From: Caprella mutica
Lineage: Eukaryota; Arthropoda; Malacostraca; Amphipoda; Caprellidae
Direction of reading: 5' to 3'
NCBI GenBank assembly: GCA_947561585.1
Contig: CANNZV010000842.1
Location: 124,001-188,000 of the forward strand
DNA: 64,000 bases
A program made the translations under genes and the position numbers. Below, piece after piece: positions 47,286 through 59,504 of this stretch (the first letter of the stretch is position 1; every line of letters starts with the position of its first letter). Under the pieces are notes generated by a model. That model was not told the origin of the DNA. It was given only the letters and a program-made list of their open reading frames with translations, and did no database searches.

Positions 47286-47719
47286 TCTCAACCTTTCTGT
47301 CGCGAGGCTTTATCTGATGTGACGCCAAACTTTGTGACAAACACCTAAAGCGCGGACAATGCGCATTAATCTGTTTCATGTGCTAATATGCTTTTGAGGA
47401 AGGCATTTACTATTCTAGTGGTAATTCGGGGACACTAACATATTAAACTGTATCACACAAGTCCTGTTATATAGTTAAATTTATTTTACAAAATCATCGA
47501 ATAATATTTCAAATTCTTACTTTTTCATGCACTAGTAGGTTGGTTGTGGGTAAAAAAGAAGTAAGTACTTTAGTAGATGAAAAAATGAGGTGTGAATAAA
47601 GTGTTGTTGAGATTAGTGTCAATTCAGATAAACATAATTTAGTATTATGAATTTAAATATTGAATTGTAAAGGTATCTACATTTATATTTCATAACTCAG
47701 TGGGCTATACATAAGCACA

Positions 47720-48195
47720 CCGATACATTCCAACCCGGTATATTCCACCTCAGTATATTCCACCCTGGTACATTCCACACCGGTATTCCATCCCGGTATA
47801 TTCCACACCGATACATTCCACCCCGGTATATTCCACCTCAGTATATTCCACCCCGGTATATTCCACACCGGTATTCCATTCCGGTATATTCCATCCCGGT
47901 ATATTCCATCCCGGTATATTCCATCCCGGTATATTCCATCCCGGTATATTCCACTCCGGTACATTCCACCCCGATACATTCCTTCCCGGTATATTCCAAC
48001 CCCGTATATTCCATCCCGGTATATTCCACCCCGGTATGTTCCATCCCGGTATATTCCATCCCGGTTTGTTCCACTTCGATATATTCAACCACGGTATAAT
48101 CAACCCATGTACATTCTACCCCAGTTTATTCCAACCAAGAAAATTCCACCTCGATATATTCCACCCCGGTAAATTTCACTCCACTAAGTTCCATC
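47720..48195. repeat. 15-bp array
   Basis: About 31 copies of CCGGTATATTCCATC and variants (CACCC, CACAC), loosening at the right end. Open frames on both strands come from the period. Confidence 0.95.
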
Positions 48196-48690
48196 TCGTT
48201 AAATTTAGCGATGCATTAAGGCTTTCGCCAAGGTGATTCCAACCCCACCTTCCCCACCCCCGTTAATTTCGATGAGGCTGAAATGTGTACTCTTACTTTT
48301 ATCAAAACAAAAATGGTGTAGTAGCCCCAACAACATAATTTATTGTCATGTTCTCAATCTTTGTGGCTCAATGAACTAAGTTCATTGAGCCACTTTCCTT
48401 TCTTACTGCTACTTCGAGGTCAAACACTCTATCTATAATAAATTTATTCTTACCTTCGCAAATTTGCGGAATGTTATTTTTGTGTAAAAATGGATGTATT
48501 TACGATAGTAGAAACTTTTATGATAATAAATTGATAGTAAATTATACATATTATTTACATCATAGAGATGCTAGTAAGGAATAACGCGCGAAGATTCCGG
48601 GAATATTAATTTGTTACACAAGAAAGAACTCAATTATTCTGCACATAGAACACTAATCATTTTCTTCTTAACATATATGATATCCAGATG
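48195..48690. other. Short gene-free stretch
   Basis: Contains the hairpin TGGCTCAATGAAC / GTTCATTGAGCCA near 48362-48392. Nothing else recognised. Confidence 0.5.
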
Positions 48691-48692
48691 TA

Positions 48693-48955
48693 TCTCAAAT
48701 ATATCAATATAACTTAAGTATATCAATATAACTCATATATATCAATATAACTCGAATATATCAATATAACTCATATATATCAATATAATTCTAATATATC
48801 AATGTAACTCATATATATCAATATAACTCAAATATATCAATATAATTCTAAAATATCAATATAATTCTAATACATCAATATAACTCAAATATATCAATAT
48901 AATTCCAATATATCAATATAATTCTAATATATCAATATAATTTTAATATATCAAT
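48693..48955. repeat. 19-bp AT-only-rich array
   Basis: About 14 copies of TATATCAATATAACTCATA, with TTCTAA variants to the right. Confidence 0.93.
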
Positions 48956-49187
48956 TAAGTTAAAAAAGAGAGATATAATTTAAATACATGTATATCAATT
49001 TATTGCAAAAACTAAATATAAAGTTGTTCTCTATAGAGACAGAGAAAATATTCGCCATCTAAATATAAAGTTAAAAACTCAATATTCAAATTAACTCTTT
49101 AGACTTTTTTTTAAATATCAAACATCATCCAAAGAAAAAATAAGTTATTATTTTTTGTCGATTTGATGGAGTTGCGGGAGAAAGAAA

Positions 49188-49809
49188 AACTCTTGATGAA
49201 GAGTGGGTTGACTCTTGATGAAGAGTGGGTTGACTCTTGATGAAGAGTGGGTTGACTCTTGATGAAGAGTGGGTTGACTCTTGGTGAAGAGTGGGTTGAC
49301 TCTTGGTGAAGAGTGGGTTGACTCTTGATGAAGAGTGGGTTGACTCTTGGTGAAGAGTGAGTTGACTCTTGATGAAGAGTGGATTGACTCTTGATGAAGA
49401 GTGGGTTTACTCTTGATGAAGAGTGGGTTGACTCTTGATGAAGAGTGGGTTGACTCTTGATGAAGAGTGGGTTGACTCTTGATGAAGAGTGGGTTGACTC
49501 TTGATGAAGAGTGGGTTGACTCTTGATGAAGAGTGGGTTGACTCTTGGTGAAGAGTGAGTTGACTCTTGATGAAGAGTGGGTTGACTCTTGATGAAGAGT
49601 GGGTTGACTCTTGATGAAGAGTGGGTTGACTCTTGGTGAAGAGTGGGTTGACTCTTGATGAAGAGTGGGTTGACTCTTGATGAAGAGTGGGTTGACTCTT
49701 GGTGAAGAGTGGGTTGACTCTTGATGAAGAGTGGGTTGACTCTTGATGAAGAGTGGGTTGACTCTTGATGAAGAGTGGGTTGACTCTTGGTGAAGAGTGG
49801 GTTGACTCT
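49188..49809. repeat. 22-bp array with hairpin core
   Basis: About 28 copies of GTTGACTCTTGATGAAGAGTG(G). The core ACTCTTGATGAAGAGT has 6-bp inverted arms. GATG/GGTG variants are interspersed. A 221-codon frame on the minus strand is the three-unit period without stops. Decayed relatives lie at 50237-50345. Confidence 0.97.
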
Positions 49810-49814
49810 TCAAT

Positions 49815-50607
49815 CAGTCACCCTTACCCTGCAAATATTTTCATATTACACATATAAAAGGATCAAAAGTTTTAAATGTGGCAATATAATATAATATATA
49901 TATGTGTTATCTGCAATGAAAAAATCTAACAATTATATAAAATTTGCAAAAAAAGATTTTTACCATATTCTATTTTGAAAGCATATCATAAAAACCATAC
50001 CAAATAGAGATTGTAAACATAATTAATTGACAACATCATATCCACATTTCAGTTACCATACTTATAACATATATTAACCACATGTAATTTACAATGAAAA
50101 TATATATATATGATATCCATTTCAAAAAAGAGTGCATGGTATACACATGACTTGAATGTGTAAATGACACATGGTATACACATGAAATGCCACTTGGTAT
50201 ACATATGGATTTTTTTGCAGGGCTGAACTATCAATAAAGAGTGAAGAGGATTGACTCTTGATTTAGTCACTCTTTAAACAATTAATAAAGAGTGAAGAGG
50301 ATTGACTCTTGAATCCGTCACTCTTAGCGATATTAACAAAGAGTAAAATCTGCTGACAGTGAATATAATTTAGTGATGGCTTTCTGAAAGGATTATTTTA
50401 AAAAATTGGAATAAAAAATGTTGGATTGTTTCATTTTTTTCATATTCTGTGAAATCAAAAATGTCAGTTGATATTTTCAAGAATCTCCAATAAATAATCA
50501 TTGTAACATTTACTCAATGAAGAATTGTTTTGTTTATATTATCTTCGGAGACGCAATCTCATTTTTTGTCAGATTAACGACCGTGTATTTCTATAATCTA
50601 GAGGAAT
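49815..50607. other. Flank with outlying copies of the 22-bp unit
   Basis: AT-rich. At 50237-50345 two blocks of AAAGAGTGAAGAGGATTGAC with TCACTCTT ends, clearly related to the 22-bp array. A CATGGTATACACATG doublet near 50.14-50.19 kb. No gene. Confidence 0.6.
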
Positions 50608-50609
50608 GT

Positions 50610-50862
50610 CACGTACAGAGTGATAGTATCACCTGCAGAGTGATAGTATGACCTACAGAGTGATTATATCACCTACAGAGTGATAGAATCACCTACAGAG
50701 TGATAATATCACCTACAAAGTGGTAGTGTCACCTACAGAGTGATAATATCACCTACAGAGTGCTAGTATCACCTACAGTGTGATAGTATCACCTACAGAG
50801 TGATAGTATCACCAACAGAGAGACAGAATCACCTTCAAAGTGATACTATCACTCTATGCAAA
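50610..50862. repeat. 20-bp array with GTGATAGTATCAC core
   Basis: About 12 copies of GAGTGATAGTATCACCTACA. GTGATA and TATCAC are inverted around one base in most units. Confidence 0.95.
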
Positions 50863-51479
50863 TGCATGGGTGCATCACATAGCGCCTCACTATTTCTCTT
50901 TATTGAATCATTTACTCTGACATGTCGACGAGAAGCTCAATGATTGAGAGAAAGAAAAGAGCTGCGAGATGCTCTGTTTTACATGATTTAGTATTTCTCT
51001 GACAGATAATATTCTTGGACTTATTATTGTGAATATTTCGAGAAAATAGAAGACGTTTTTATGATGAATACGAAACTATATTATATTTAGTGAAGATAAA
51101 AATAGATGTAGACGACTGCAGACCGCTTGAGGTTGATAGGGTATCTATCATGTTGTTGGATAAATTGATGGTAGTTGAAGGAATTGAATTTAATTTTGTT
51201 TCCAATTGATACATCGTGTACTTGATGAATTTGAATAGGTGTAAAAAGTAAATGAAATACTAGAATTTTTCACCGTAGACTTATATGCAAAAAAGATATA
51301 AGAGTAAATGAAATTTTGATAGTAAATACCGTAGACATTACTTTTCAGATATGCGAATGAATTGAATATGAGAAAAGAAACTGTAAATTATATCTATTTA
51401 TCCCACTTACATTGAATTAAAGGATAAAGAATATATTTCATCTAATTACAACTCGAAGTCTAACATTTTTAATTTTCGT

Positions 51480-51710
51480 AGATTCAAATTGTTAATTTCC
51501 AATGATTAACATTCACAAATTCAAAGACAAACATTGTGTAGTTTTAAAGATATACATTAACAATATTGATAATTTTCAAAGATATATAGAAAAGTTCAAA
51601 CATTTACATAGTTAACTTTCAAAGATAAAAATTGTTAACGTTCGAAGATAAACATTGTTAACTTTCAAAGATTAACATTATTTATTTCCAAAGATTAACA
51701 CTGTTACTAT
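51480..51710. repeat. Degenerate TTTCAAAGATAAACATTGTTAA repeat
   Basis: About nine diverged units of 22-28 bp. Old array. The stretch 50.87-51.48 kb before it shows nothing recognisable. Confidence 0.7.
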
Positions 51711-52031
51711 CCAAGTCACCGCCCCTCCTTCAACCATTCTGTAGCTTCAAAGTCCACCTCATCTGTCCCATAAATTGTGTTTTGGTGTCTCCATACACTG
51801 AACTTGGACAGAAATTGGAATTTCATGGACCATCAGTGATTCTTTACGGCACGTTCCTCCAGTGATCGATGAGCCTAACACAAATTTAGAGAGAAGATAA
51901 ATTACAGTTGGGGGATCGGAAGGTGGGCGGGGGGTTTGCTCATATCCCGAAATTAGTCCACCGGGACGTCGCGAGGAAGATGCAAATATTACCTCATATT
52001 TAGTACAGGGTGAATGAATGAATTTGTTCAT
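51705..52031 (-). other. Possible coding relic, unidentified
   Basis: On the minus strand two overlapping frames look coding-like: one includes SITGGTCRKESLMVHEI, the other, in a different frame, ends NTIYGTDEVDFEATEW and LKEGR before a stop at about 51720. A frame change between them would suggest a broken gene. The second resembles the C-terminal style of mariner-type transposases, but this is a weak impression. No intron or start assigned. Confidence 0.25.
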
Positions 52032-52333
52032 TTAAATGCAAATTGAAATAGTTTCTCTATGGTGATATCATAAAGTAATTCCATGAAATAGATGGTAAAA
52101 TTATGTCATATTTGTAATTATTGCTTTCATATCAAAATTAGGTTATAATTAATATATGAGAAACACATTAATAGTTTCAATAAAGATGATATACTAATTT
52201 AAAAGCTCAATTACTTTAAATTAGTATTTAATAAGGATTATTTATAATTACTGATGTTATACATAAATAGAAATGAAACAATAAATTTTATTTCCTCTGA
52301 AGTTATTCCTACTGATAATCATCGAAATAATGT

Positions 52334-52530
52334 ATAAACTAATCCCACTTACTAATCTTTATTTAATTGAAAATATTGTAGAAATAATTGAAAAATTCAC
52401 AGTTCCTTCTAGTAATTATTTACACCATTAGTTATAATAGTTCCAATTCAAATTGTATCAAATCCAAAACTACAGAATAACACTACATACAAATATAGTG
52501 CCGAATAAGATAAATGTAGTCAATGATTGC
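52334..52530. repeat. Dispersed repeat R1, copy with empty MITE site
   Basis: Matches 46785-47285 with the MITE absent: GTAATTATTTACACCATTAG runs straight into the right flank. See findings. Confidence 0.75.
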
Positions 52531-52854
52531 TTTGCCACTGATTTGTTCCTTCGCTATATATTGAGTGAAATAATAAATCCAGTTGAGAACAATAGAAGGT
52601 TCTTCATTCAGTTATATTACAATACAATTACTTATTTTATTACGAATCTGTTTATATTTAAGCCACTAAATAGAATTGTGTTGAGATGTTGAGAGATATA
52701 AGCCCATCTTTACGGCTTTAATTATTTAGATTAAATCACTTAATGTAATTAGCGAATTAAATGTTTACTGCTAAACTCTCAGTTTGTAACGCTAGGCAAT
52801 AAATTGTGTGCAGTGACAGCCTTAAGTTGTAGGTAAGTATTCTAGCTGTATTAT

Positions 52855-53385
52855 AGTGCGGGATATACTTTGGTGTAATACAGAATATACATTGATGTAA
52901 TCTGTATCATAAAACAAAATTATTTTGGTATAATCTGCACTTTGATATAAAATATCTTTGGTATACTTTGTACTACAATACAGAATACATATTTGTATAT
53001 TCTGAACTATAGTGAAAAATATACTTTGGTATATTTTGTTCTATAGTGCAGAATATACTTTGGTATATTCTGTACTATAGTGCAGAATATACTTTGGTAT
53101 TTTCTGTGCTATAGTGTAGAATATACTTTGGTAAATTCTGTGCTATATTGCAGAATATACTTTGGTAAACTATGTACTATAGTGCAAAATATACTTCGGT
53201 ATATTCTGTGCTATAGTGCAGAATATACTTTGGTAAATTCTGTGCTATAGTGCAAAGTATTCTTTGGTATATTCTGTACTATAGGGCAGAATTTACTTTG
53301 GTATATTCTGTGTTATAGTGCAGAATATTCTTGGTATATTCTGTACTATAGTGCAGAATATACTTTGGTAAATTCTGTACTGTAA
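52855..53385. repeat. 34-bp array with a 9-bp-arm hairpin
   Basis: About 14 copies of a unit TGTACTATAGTGCAGAATAT then ACTTTGGTATATTC. AGAATATAC-TTTG-GTATATTCT is a hairpin formed in most units. Left units are more diverged than right ones. Confidence 0.93.
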
Positions 53386-53503
53386 AAGCTGCGAATAAGA
53401 AAGTAAATAACTTCTATTTGTCCGCCTGAAAGGATTAGAAGATGGAAATCTCGGTACTATAAATATAAAATGTAATTTGTTTATTACATTGACCAGTTCA
53501 ATG

Positions 53504-53632
53504 AATAAAGTAGTTTGTATTTTATTCAATAATAATAATAATATTCCAATATTCAGTAATAAAGTAGTTTGTATTTTATTCAATAATAATAATAATATTC
53601 CAATATTCAGTAATAAAGTAGTTTGTATTTTA
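53504..53632. repeat. 54-bp tandem duplication
   Basis: 2.4 almost identical copies of a 54-bp unit beginning TAATAAAGTAGTTTGTATTT and containing (AAT)5. Confidence 0.9.
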
Positions 53633-53639
53633 AAATGAC

Positions 53640-54751
53640 GTGATTAAATATATAATGTAATTCGTTTATTACAATGACTCAATTAAATGTATTTTGTAAT
53701 TTGTGTATTATAACGAAGCAATTAAATATTTAAAGTATTTTTATATCGCATGACGTAATTCAATAAATAATGTTCCAAAGAAAAAGGTCATCGCAATTAA
53801 GGAAGTCATTTAGTAACTACTAACTTTATCGATTAAGCTAATGAATAAATTACATTGCTTTGAGGCAGTTTCGCATCTGGTGCCAAAATTACTCGTCAAT
53901 CTTCCCTGCCTACCAATCTATCGATTTTATTTTCGCTTAAGCCACACTTTCAAAAACAGCAAAAACTAATTAGGGCTAAAATTGATGATTAGAACAGTCC
54001 CCGTGCTAAGAGGCTCTCCGTTTTCTTTGGCATAATTTGAGGATATTCTAAAATAAACATGACTTGGAAACAATTATCTCTAGCGAACTAAAAATTTATG
54101 AATAGTTTTGTTATATTTTTTTACATAAGAAAAAAACACAGCTGTATTAGGACACCTAATTAGGGTCACAGTACTCGGTAAGTGGGTGATCATTGGTTCA
54201 TGCACGTATATTAAGCTTACTTTCCGACAACTATAAGTGTCCGTTGATCATGAAGCATTCCTAACTCACTAAGTGTTTATTTTATCAACTCTATTTTGAA
54301 TATAAATAATAATTTATGAATTCCCTTATTAATATTTGTTAGTTATTCTAACAAAATGTACCATACTTTAGTAATTATTTTTGCGTTAAATTCAGTTTTA
54401 TTTAATTCCATGATAACTATTACTGAATAAATTATCTATTATAATTGTCTATTTTCAAACTTAATTCAATTACATCCTCTATAAAAACTTTAATGAATAA
54501 CTTATACGATTAATTCAGATGAAGAGGAATCTGCGATAGGAAGCTCGTGAATGTAAAAAAGCTACTCTGTTTCAAGAGAATCTTGTACCAGAACCATGTA
54601 TAATAAATATAAAGCTGTGTCACAAAATACTGAAATTTTATTTTTTTCAGTAAAATTCAAATAGAAAGAGAGATTAAATATCCAAATTACAACAGTTTAA
54701 TGCGATTACCAGCATATAATTTCTCTAAAGTTAATTTGATGATATTTTGTA
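53640..54751. other. Gene-free AT-rich stretch
   Basis: Near 54171-54232 there is AGTACTCGGTAAGTGGGTG and the inverted CTTACTTTCCGACAACTATAAGTG, a small element related to the AGTAGTCGGAAAGTGGGTG motif at 26.08 and 33.72 kb. Otherwise nothing. Confidence 0.5.
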
Positions 54752-55335
54752 TTTAAAGGGGCAGTTCAGTCAAAATCAAACTATCGCCAAATTGGTACTA
54801 AATCGATTCAGTATATTTATTTATGTAACATTAGAATATTCGTTGATTTTAGAAATGTTAATTTAAAAAGTATATTGTAAATTAGTGGCGCCATCTGTGG
54901 ACTGTGGTGGACCGACGAACAAATCATTTTAGTACGTAAACAAAATGATAACCAAACCCAGACTTGAATCTTGAATCTGTCATTATTTGTTTAAAAATGG
55001 TGAAAAGAATTTGTGAAATTGAAAACTGTTCTTCGAGACAATTAGATTTAGTTTTGAAAAGAAAATCATCTCTTCATAAATTACCTGTTTATACTGTTGA
55101 TAGAAAAATTGTTTGCATGTTATTAGCTGTAAAATGTAAACAAATAGTAAAGAGTGGTGGCGCCATCTGTAGGAGGACGCAGGAACTAAATCGAATTTAT
55201 AAAATATGATATATCTCAGTTATTATATTTTTTTCAATCGTTTAGTTCTACGAGAATGCTTTATTCTTACTAAGTGATCGTTCAACATTAATACAGTATT
55301 ATGAAAACAAAAATTGACTGAACTGCCCCTTTAAA
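54752..55335. mobile_element. 584-bp MITE, AAAGGGGCAGTTCAGTCAA ends
   Basis: Perfect inverted ends (TTTAAAGGGGCAGTTCAGTC and complement). GTGGCGCCATCTGT occurs twice as a direct repeat inside, at about 54893 and 55159. Between those lies a THAP-like coding fragment. No transposase. Confidence 0.85.
54997..55209 (+). pseudogene. THAP-domain-like fragment inside the MITE
   Basis: From an ATG at 54997 the frame begins MVKRICEIENCSSRQ and continues SLHKLPVYTVD. A C-x4-C pair followed by an (F/L)H-x-(F/L)P motif is the pattern of the start of THAP zinc fingers, DNA-binding domains found in P-element-type transposases and host proteins. The rest of the domain (second Cys-x2-His, AVPTIF box) is not present and the frame ends at 55209, so it is a fragment. 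It may stem from the autonomous relative of the MITE or from a captured host exon. Confidence 0.45.
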
Positions 55336-55339
55336 GAAT

Positions 55340-56200
55340 TTATTTAATTAATGAATAAATAGTAGTATTGAATAGTTAATTAACTATTAATGAATAAATA
55401 GGAGTGTTGATTAGTTAATTAACTATTAATGAATAAATAGTAGTATTGAATAGTTAATTAACTTTTAATGAATGAATAGGAGTATTGAATAGTTAATTAA
55501 CTATTAATGAATAAATAGGAGTGTTGATTAGTTAATTAACTATTAATGAATAAATAGGAGTGTTGATTAGTTAATTAACTATTAATGAATAAATAGGAGT
55601 GTTGATTAGTTAATTAACTATTAATGAATAAATAGGAGTGTTGATTAGTTAATTAACTATTAATGAATAAATAGGAGTGTTGATTAGTTAATTAACTATT
55701 AATGAATAAATAGGAGTGTTGATTAGTTAATTAACTATTAATGAATAAATGGGAGTGTTGAATAGTTAATTAACTATTAATGAATAAATAGGAGTGTTGA
55801 TTAGTTAATTAACTATTAATGAATAAATAGGAGTGTTGATTAGTTAATTAACTATTAATGAATAAATGGGAGTGTTGAATAGTTAATTAACTATTAATGA
55901 ATAAATAGGAGTGTTGATTAGTTAATTAACTATTAATGAATAAATGGGAGTGTTGAATAGTTAATTAACTATTAATGAATAAATAGGAGTGTTGATTAGT
56001 TAATTAACTATTAATGAATAAATGGGAGTGTTGAATAGTTAATTAACTATTAATGAATAAATAGTAGTATTGAATAGTTAATTAACTATTAATGAATAAA
56101 TAGTAGTAATGAATAGTTAATTAACTATTAATGAATAAATAGGAGTGTTGATTAGTTAATTAACTATTAATGAATAAATAGAAATATTTTGATTAATGAA
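55340..56200. repeat. 39-bp array with TAGTTAATTAACTA core
   Basis: About 21 copies of a 39-bp unit, TAGTTAATTAACTATTAATG then AATAAATAGGAGTGTTGAT. The 14-bp core is a perfect palindrome. Variants (GTTGAT/GTTGAA, AATAGG/AATGGG) occur in repeating order in the right half. It starts directly after the MITE. Confidence 0.96.
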
Positions 56201-56324
56201 TTATCTATTAATGTATGAATATGAGTTTTGATTAATATATTAATTCTTAATGTATAAATAGGAGATTGTTAATTAGTTAATTAAGTATCACCCTATATAC
56301 TAATACACTGTTTGTATTTGCCTA

Positions 56325-56352
56325 TTTGTCTGTCTGTCTGTCTGTTTGTCTG
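56325..56352. repeat. (TGTC)n microsatellite
   Basis: Five to six TGTC/TGTT units. Confidence 0.8.
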
Positions 56353-56694
56353 TTGGTTGGTTATAAGAAAAATGTCAATCTTTAACATTTAATATATGAT
56401 TTATTTCCATGACTATTTAATTGTCTGGTTAACATTTATTTCATTTATGTAAAGATTAGAATATTAAAATTCATCTAACTAATGTTATATTTTTATGTTA
56501 AATAACAAGTATATTTTTATGTTAAATAACCAGTATATTGTGCTATTAAATAAATCAATGCAAGTATTTCTATTTAAAATCCTATTTGTTATATTCATTT
56601 AATTCAAGAATATATGATGCCACTTTATTTAATATTTAATAAAATTACAGAAAAGGAAGAATAGTTTCTACGATGTCAGTCGAAGCCTTAAGTG

Positions 56695-57010
56695 CACCTT
56701 TACCAAATCGGGATTAAAAAATCCCTGGATTGCAAAACAAACTGGGATTACAAAAAAAAATCGAAGATAATAGAAAATCAGAAAATTCAGTTTACGAAAA
56801 AAAAAACTAATACAGAAAATCCGATATTACAAAAACAATTTACGAAGGAATCGAAGATTACAAAGAAACATCCGAATTACAAAAGAATGCGGGATTACAA
56901 AAAAATATAATCACAAAATAATCCGAATTCCATAAAAATCTGGTTTACAAAAAGTAAAGGATTAGAAGAAATCGGAAATTTCAAAAAATTCGAATTATGG
57001 AATTACCAAA
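56695..57010. repeat. Degenerate GGATTACAAAAAA repeat
   Basis: Many loose copies of GATTACAAAAAAATC and GAAGATTACAAA. The 72-codon Lys-rich frame here is a by-product. Confidence 0.6.
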
Positions 57011-57067
57011 GGTGAATTAAATACGAGATGGAAAATACTATAGGTTATAATTAAAATAACGCGTATG

Positions 57068-57258
57068 GAACTTAAAATATATTCATTGTGGAGAGAACAA
57101 AAACGATACAAATGATAGATTATATATTTTTACTGAATGGTACGGAGATCAAATGGTATGGGGATCAAATGACTGAGGATCAAATGATCGGTGATCAATT
57201 GACTAGCTACCATTTTTAGTCTTCTATCCACAATGAATACATTTTAATGCTTATAAAT
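57068..57258. mobile_element. Small foldback element
   Basis: TTAAAATATATTCATTGTGG at the left and TCCACAATGAATACATTTTAA at the right. The centre has GGGGATCAAATGA words like those in intron 1 of copy B. Confidence 0.5.
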
Positions 57259-57396
57259 TGATGACTTTTCTCTAATAATAAACTATATAAATTATTATCA
57301 TCCGTATTGAATTCGAACCTGGTAAATGAAGCTTTGCCCTATTTGTGAAAAAACACTAATTTTTATTGGTTGTAAATAAAAAAAATTTACATGGAA

Positions 57397-57665
57397 ATTG
57401 ATATAAATAAGATATTGATATAAATAAGATATAAATAAGATATAAATAAGATATTGAAATAAATAAGATATAAATAAGATATTGATATAAATAAGATATA
57501 AATAAGATATAAATAAGATATTGATATAAATAAGATATAAATAAGATATTGATATAAATAAGATATTGATATAAATAAGATATTGATATAAATAAGATAT
57601 TGATATAAATAAGATATTGATATAAATAAGATATAAATAAGATATTGATATAAATAAGATATAAA
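57397..57665. repeat. 11/17-bp compound array
   Basis: AAGATATAAAT (11) and AAGATATTGATATAAAT (17) units in mixed order, about 18 in all. Minus-strand open frames come from it. Confidence 0.93.
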
Positions 57666-57724
57666 GGATATGGGAGATCATAACGCCAGTTGAAATTCAA
57701 TATTATTTCATTTAATTTCAAATA

Positions 57725-57840
57725 AACTAATATAATAGAGCTCCTCTATAATAAAAATCCTGTATAGTGAATGTACAGACCTGAGTAAGGAAGTAGCCTC
57801 TATAGTGAACAAAATTTAGTAGTAACAGTAAATTTTATTT
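57725..57840. repeat. Fragment related to the 32.46-kb element
   Basis: GAGCTCCTCTATAATAA, CCTGTATAGTGAA and CTCTATAGTGAAC follow the order at 32.46-32.52 kb. Confidence 0.45.
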
Positions 57841-58504
57841 TCTCTAATTCTAATGTAAAGTTATTTCTGACATATCTAATATACTAAGAACTAGTATGGT
57901 ATACTTAAAGATAATTTTTGCATTTATATTTATATTCATTTTCAAAGAAGTTATTTTCAAAGTAATTTATTAAAAATAACATCAACGAAATGTTAAATGT
58001 AGATAATTTCCTACCAGCTTATTCGTGTTTATGTAATTATCTTATTTTCAACCTCAGACCGAATAATATGTATTCAATTCTAAAAATAAAAATACTAATT
58101 TTTTAAATATCTTTCAATGCATTTTATCACATAGACTGTAAGTAAAATACTTTGAAGAGCTAAATACCATTCCTTTTCAACACAAAGTTTGTAGTATTTC
58201 ATTGTTAGGTCCAAAGCCTCGAACTCTGCAGAGCACAATTCGAACACCACCTACACTGACCAAAGTCGAGAGACGAATGTTATTTTCAGAGGGTCGAAAG
58301 CCACTTTTTTCCATACCTATATTACGGACCTAAAGTGCGTCTGTTTGGTATGCTAATATATGAATTTATAGATTGATATTGCGATTCATATTCCAGTAAA
58401 TAAAAATGGTGATAATGTTCCACATCATTTCAATATCTCTATACAATCTCAATCCAACTGATAGTTTTAATTAGTAACAAATCACTCAATTAGGAATGTA
58501 GGAA

Positions 58505-59127
58505 CTGTTCTACGATATCCTATCGCTAAATTGATGTTAGGTGGGAGATATGTACGTCTATAATAATCTGGTGTATATCAATTTTGACCCAGCTTTTTCA
58601 AACTATCTTTCTGTTAATTCCAATATTCATAATTACTTGACTCGTGGTTCATCCAACATTCTGCTGCCACTGTTTAGATGTGAGAAATGCAAGTCATCAA
58701 TTATTTATGCTACGCCTAAAATTTGGAATTCACTCGATGAAAACATTAAATCTTCATCTTCCTTTGTTAGATTTAAGATTAGTTTGAAACGTAAATTGTT
58801 AGGTTGTTGAATAGTGTTTGCCTCTTCTCAGTTATTAGATCTCAATTAACTTTTTTTGTAGTTGTATTTATATACTGTTTTTAAGTAGGTTTGTAAAAAT
58901 TTAATGATTATAAATTTGATTTTTCCTTTTCTTCTTATTTTAATATTTTGTAGCGTGCTTTTTTGTTTATGAAATTCTTCTTTTAATTAGGTTGCGCAGA
59001 AGGCTAGTGCTTTCCCGGGCCTCATACTTTCCTTAGCATGTAATAAATGATACCTAGTGAATGAAAAGATCAGGGTGGTCCCGACCCTATATCTCTTGTA
59101 AAAGGATGCTATATGTTCAATAAATGA
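58505..59127 (+). mobile_element. 5'-truncated LINE (non-LTR retrotransposon) 3' end
   Basis: The frame to 58810 encodes the extreme C-terminus of a reverse-transcriptase polyprotein, followed by a 3' UTR ending in TTCAATAAATGAATATATAT, typical of CR1/L2/Jockey-like tails. The rest of the element is missing, as usual for LINE copies. The sequence from 59130 to about 59285, with a second AATAAA, may be separate. Confidence 0.7.
58541..58810 (+). pseudogene. Reverse-transcriptase C-terminal fragment
   Basis: About 89 codons. Contains NIHNYLTRGSSNILLPLF, the 'HNYxTR...xLxxP' motif, and ATPKIWNSLDENIKSSSSF, the 'GxxxWNSLPxxIKxxxSxxxFKxxLK' motif that closes many CR1/L2/Jockey-type ORF2 proteins. 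No catalytic residues remain. The frame opens with GTG rather than ATG because the element is cut, so this is not a gene start. Confidence 0.7.
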
Positions 59128-59504
59128 ATATATATCTTAAGAAGTGCCCGAAAAGTATTTTATACTTCGTTTGGGCTTGATAATGAATCTTATTTGTATG
59201 TTTATAGCTGTATATTTGTTAAAATTTATATCGTCCCTTTTTTTAAAGTACCTAAGATATTTTCCCAATAAAGATTGTTATAAAAAATGAACACATGAAA
59301 CTTTACTAACAGTACCGAAACATTCTTGAGCTAAAAATAGCGAGCATACAAATATTTGTGTGCTTAATATTTCCTGCACGAAGAAAGGAATCTATCCTTC
59401 GGCTCAAAGGATGTTGTCCTTTAAACTCCTCAACTTGAGGATCAGATGGCAAGGAAAGGTTAGAGTTCTGAGACAGGAAAGTGTTTGGAATGTAATTTGT
59501 AAAT

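Noticed and set aside
49148..49813. 221-codon minus-strand frame
   Set aside because: Three-unit period (66 bp) of the 22-bp array happens to lack stops.
54964..54996. Upstream ATG as start of the THAP-like frame
   Set aside because: The Met at 54997 starts the zinc-finger-like part directly; the preceding residues have no counterpart in the domain.
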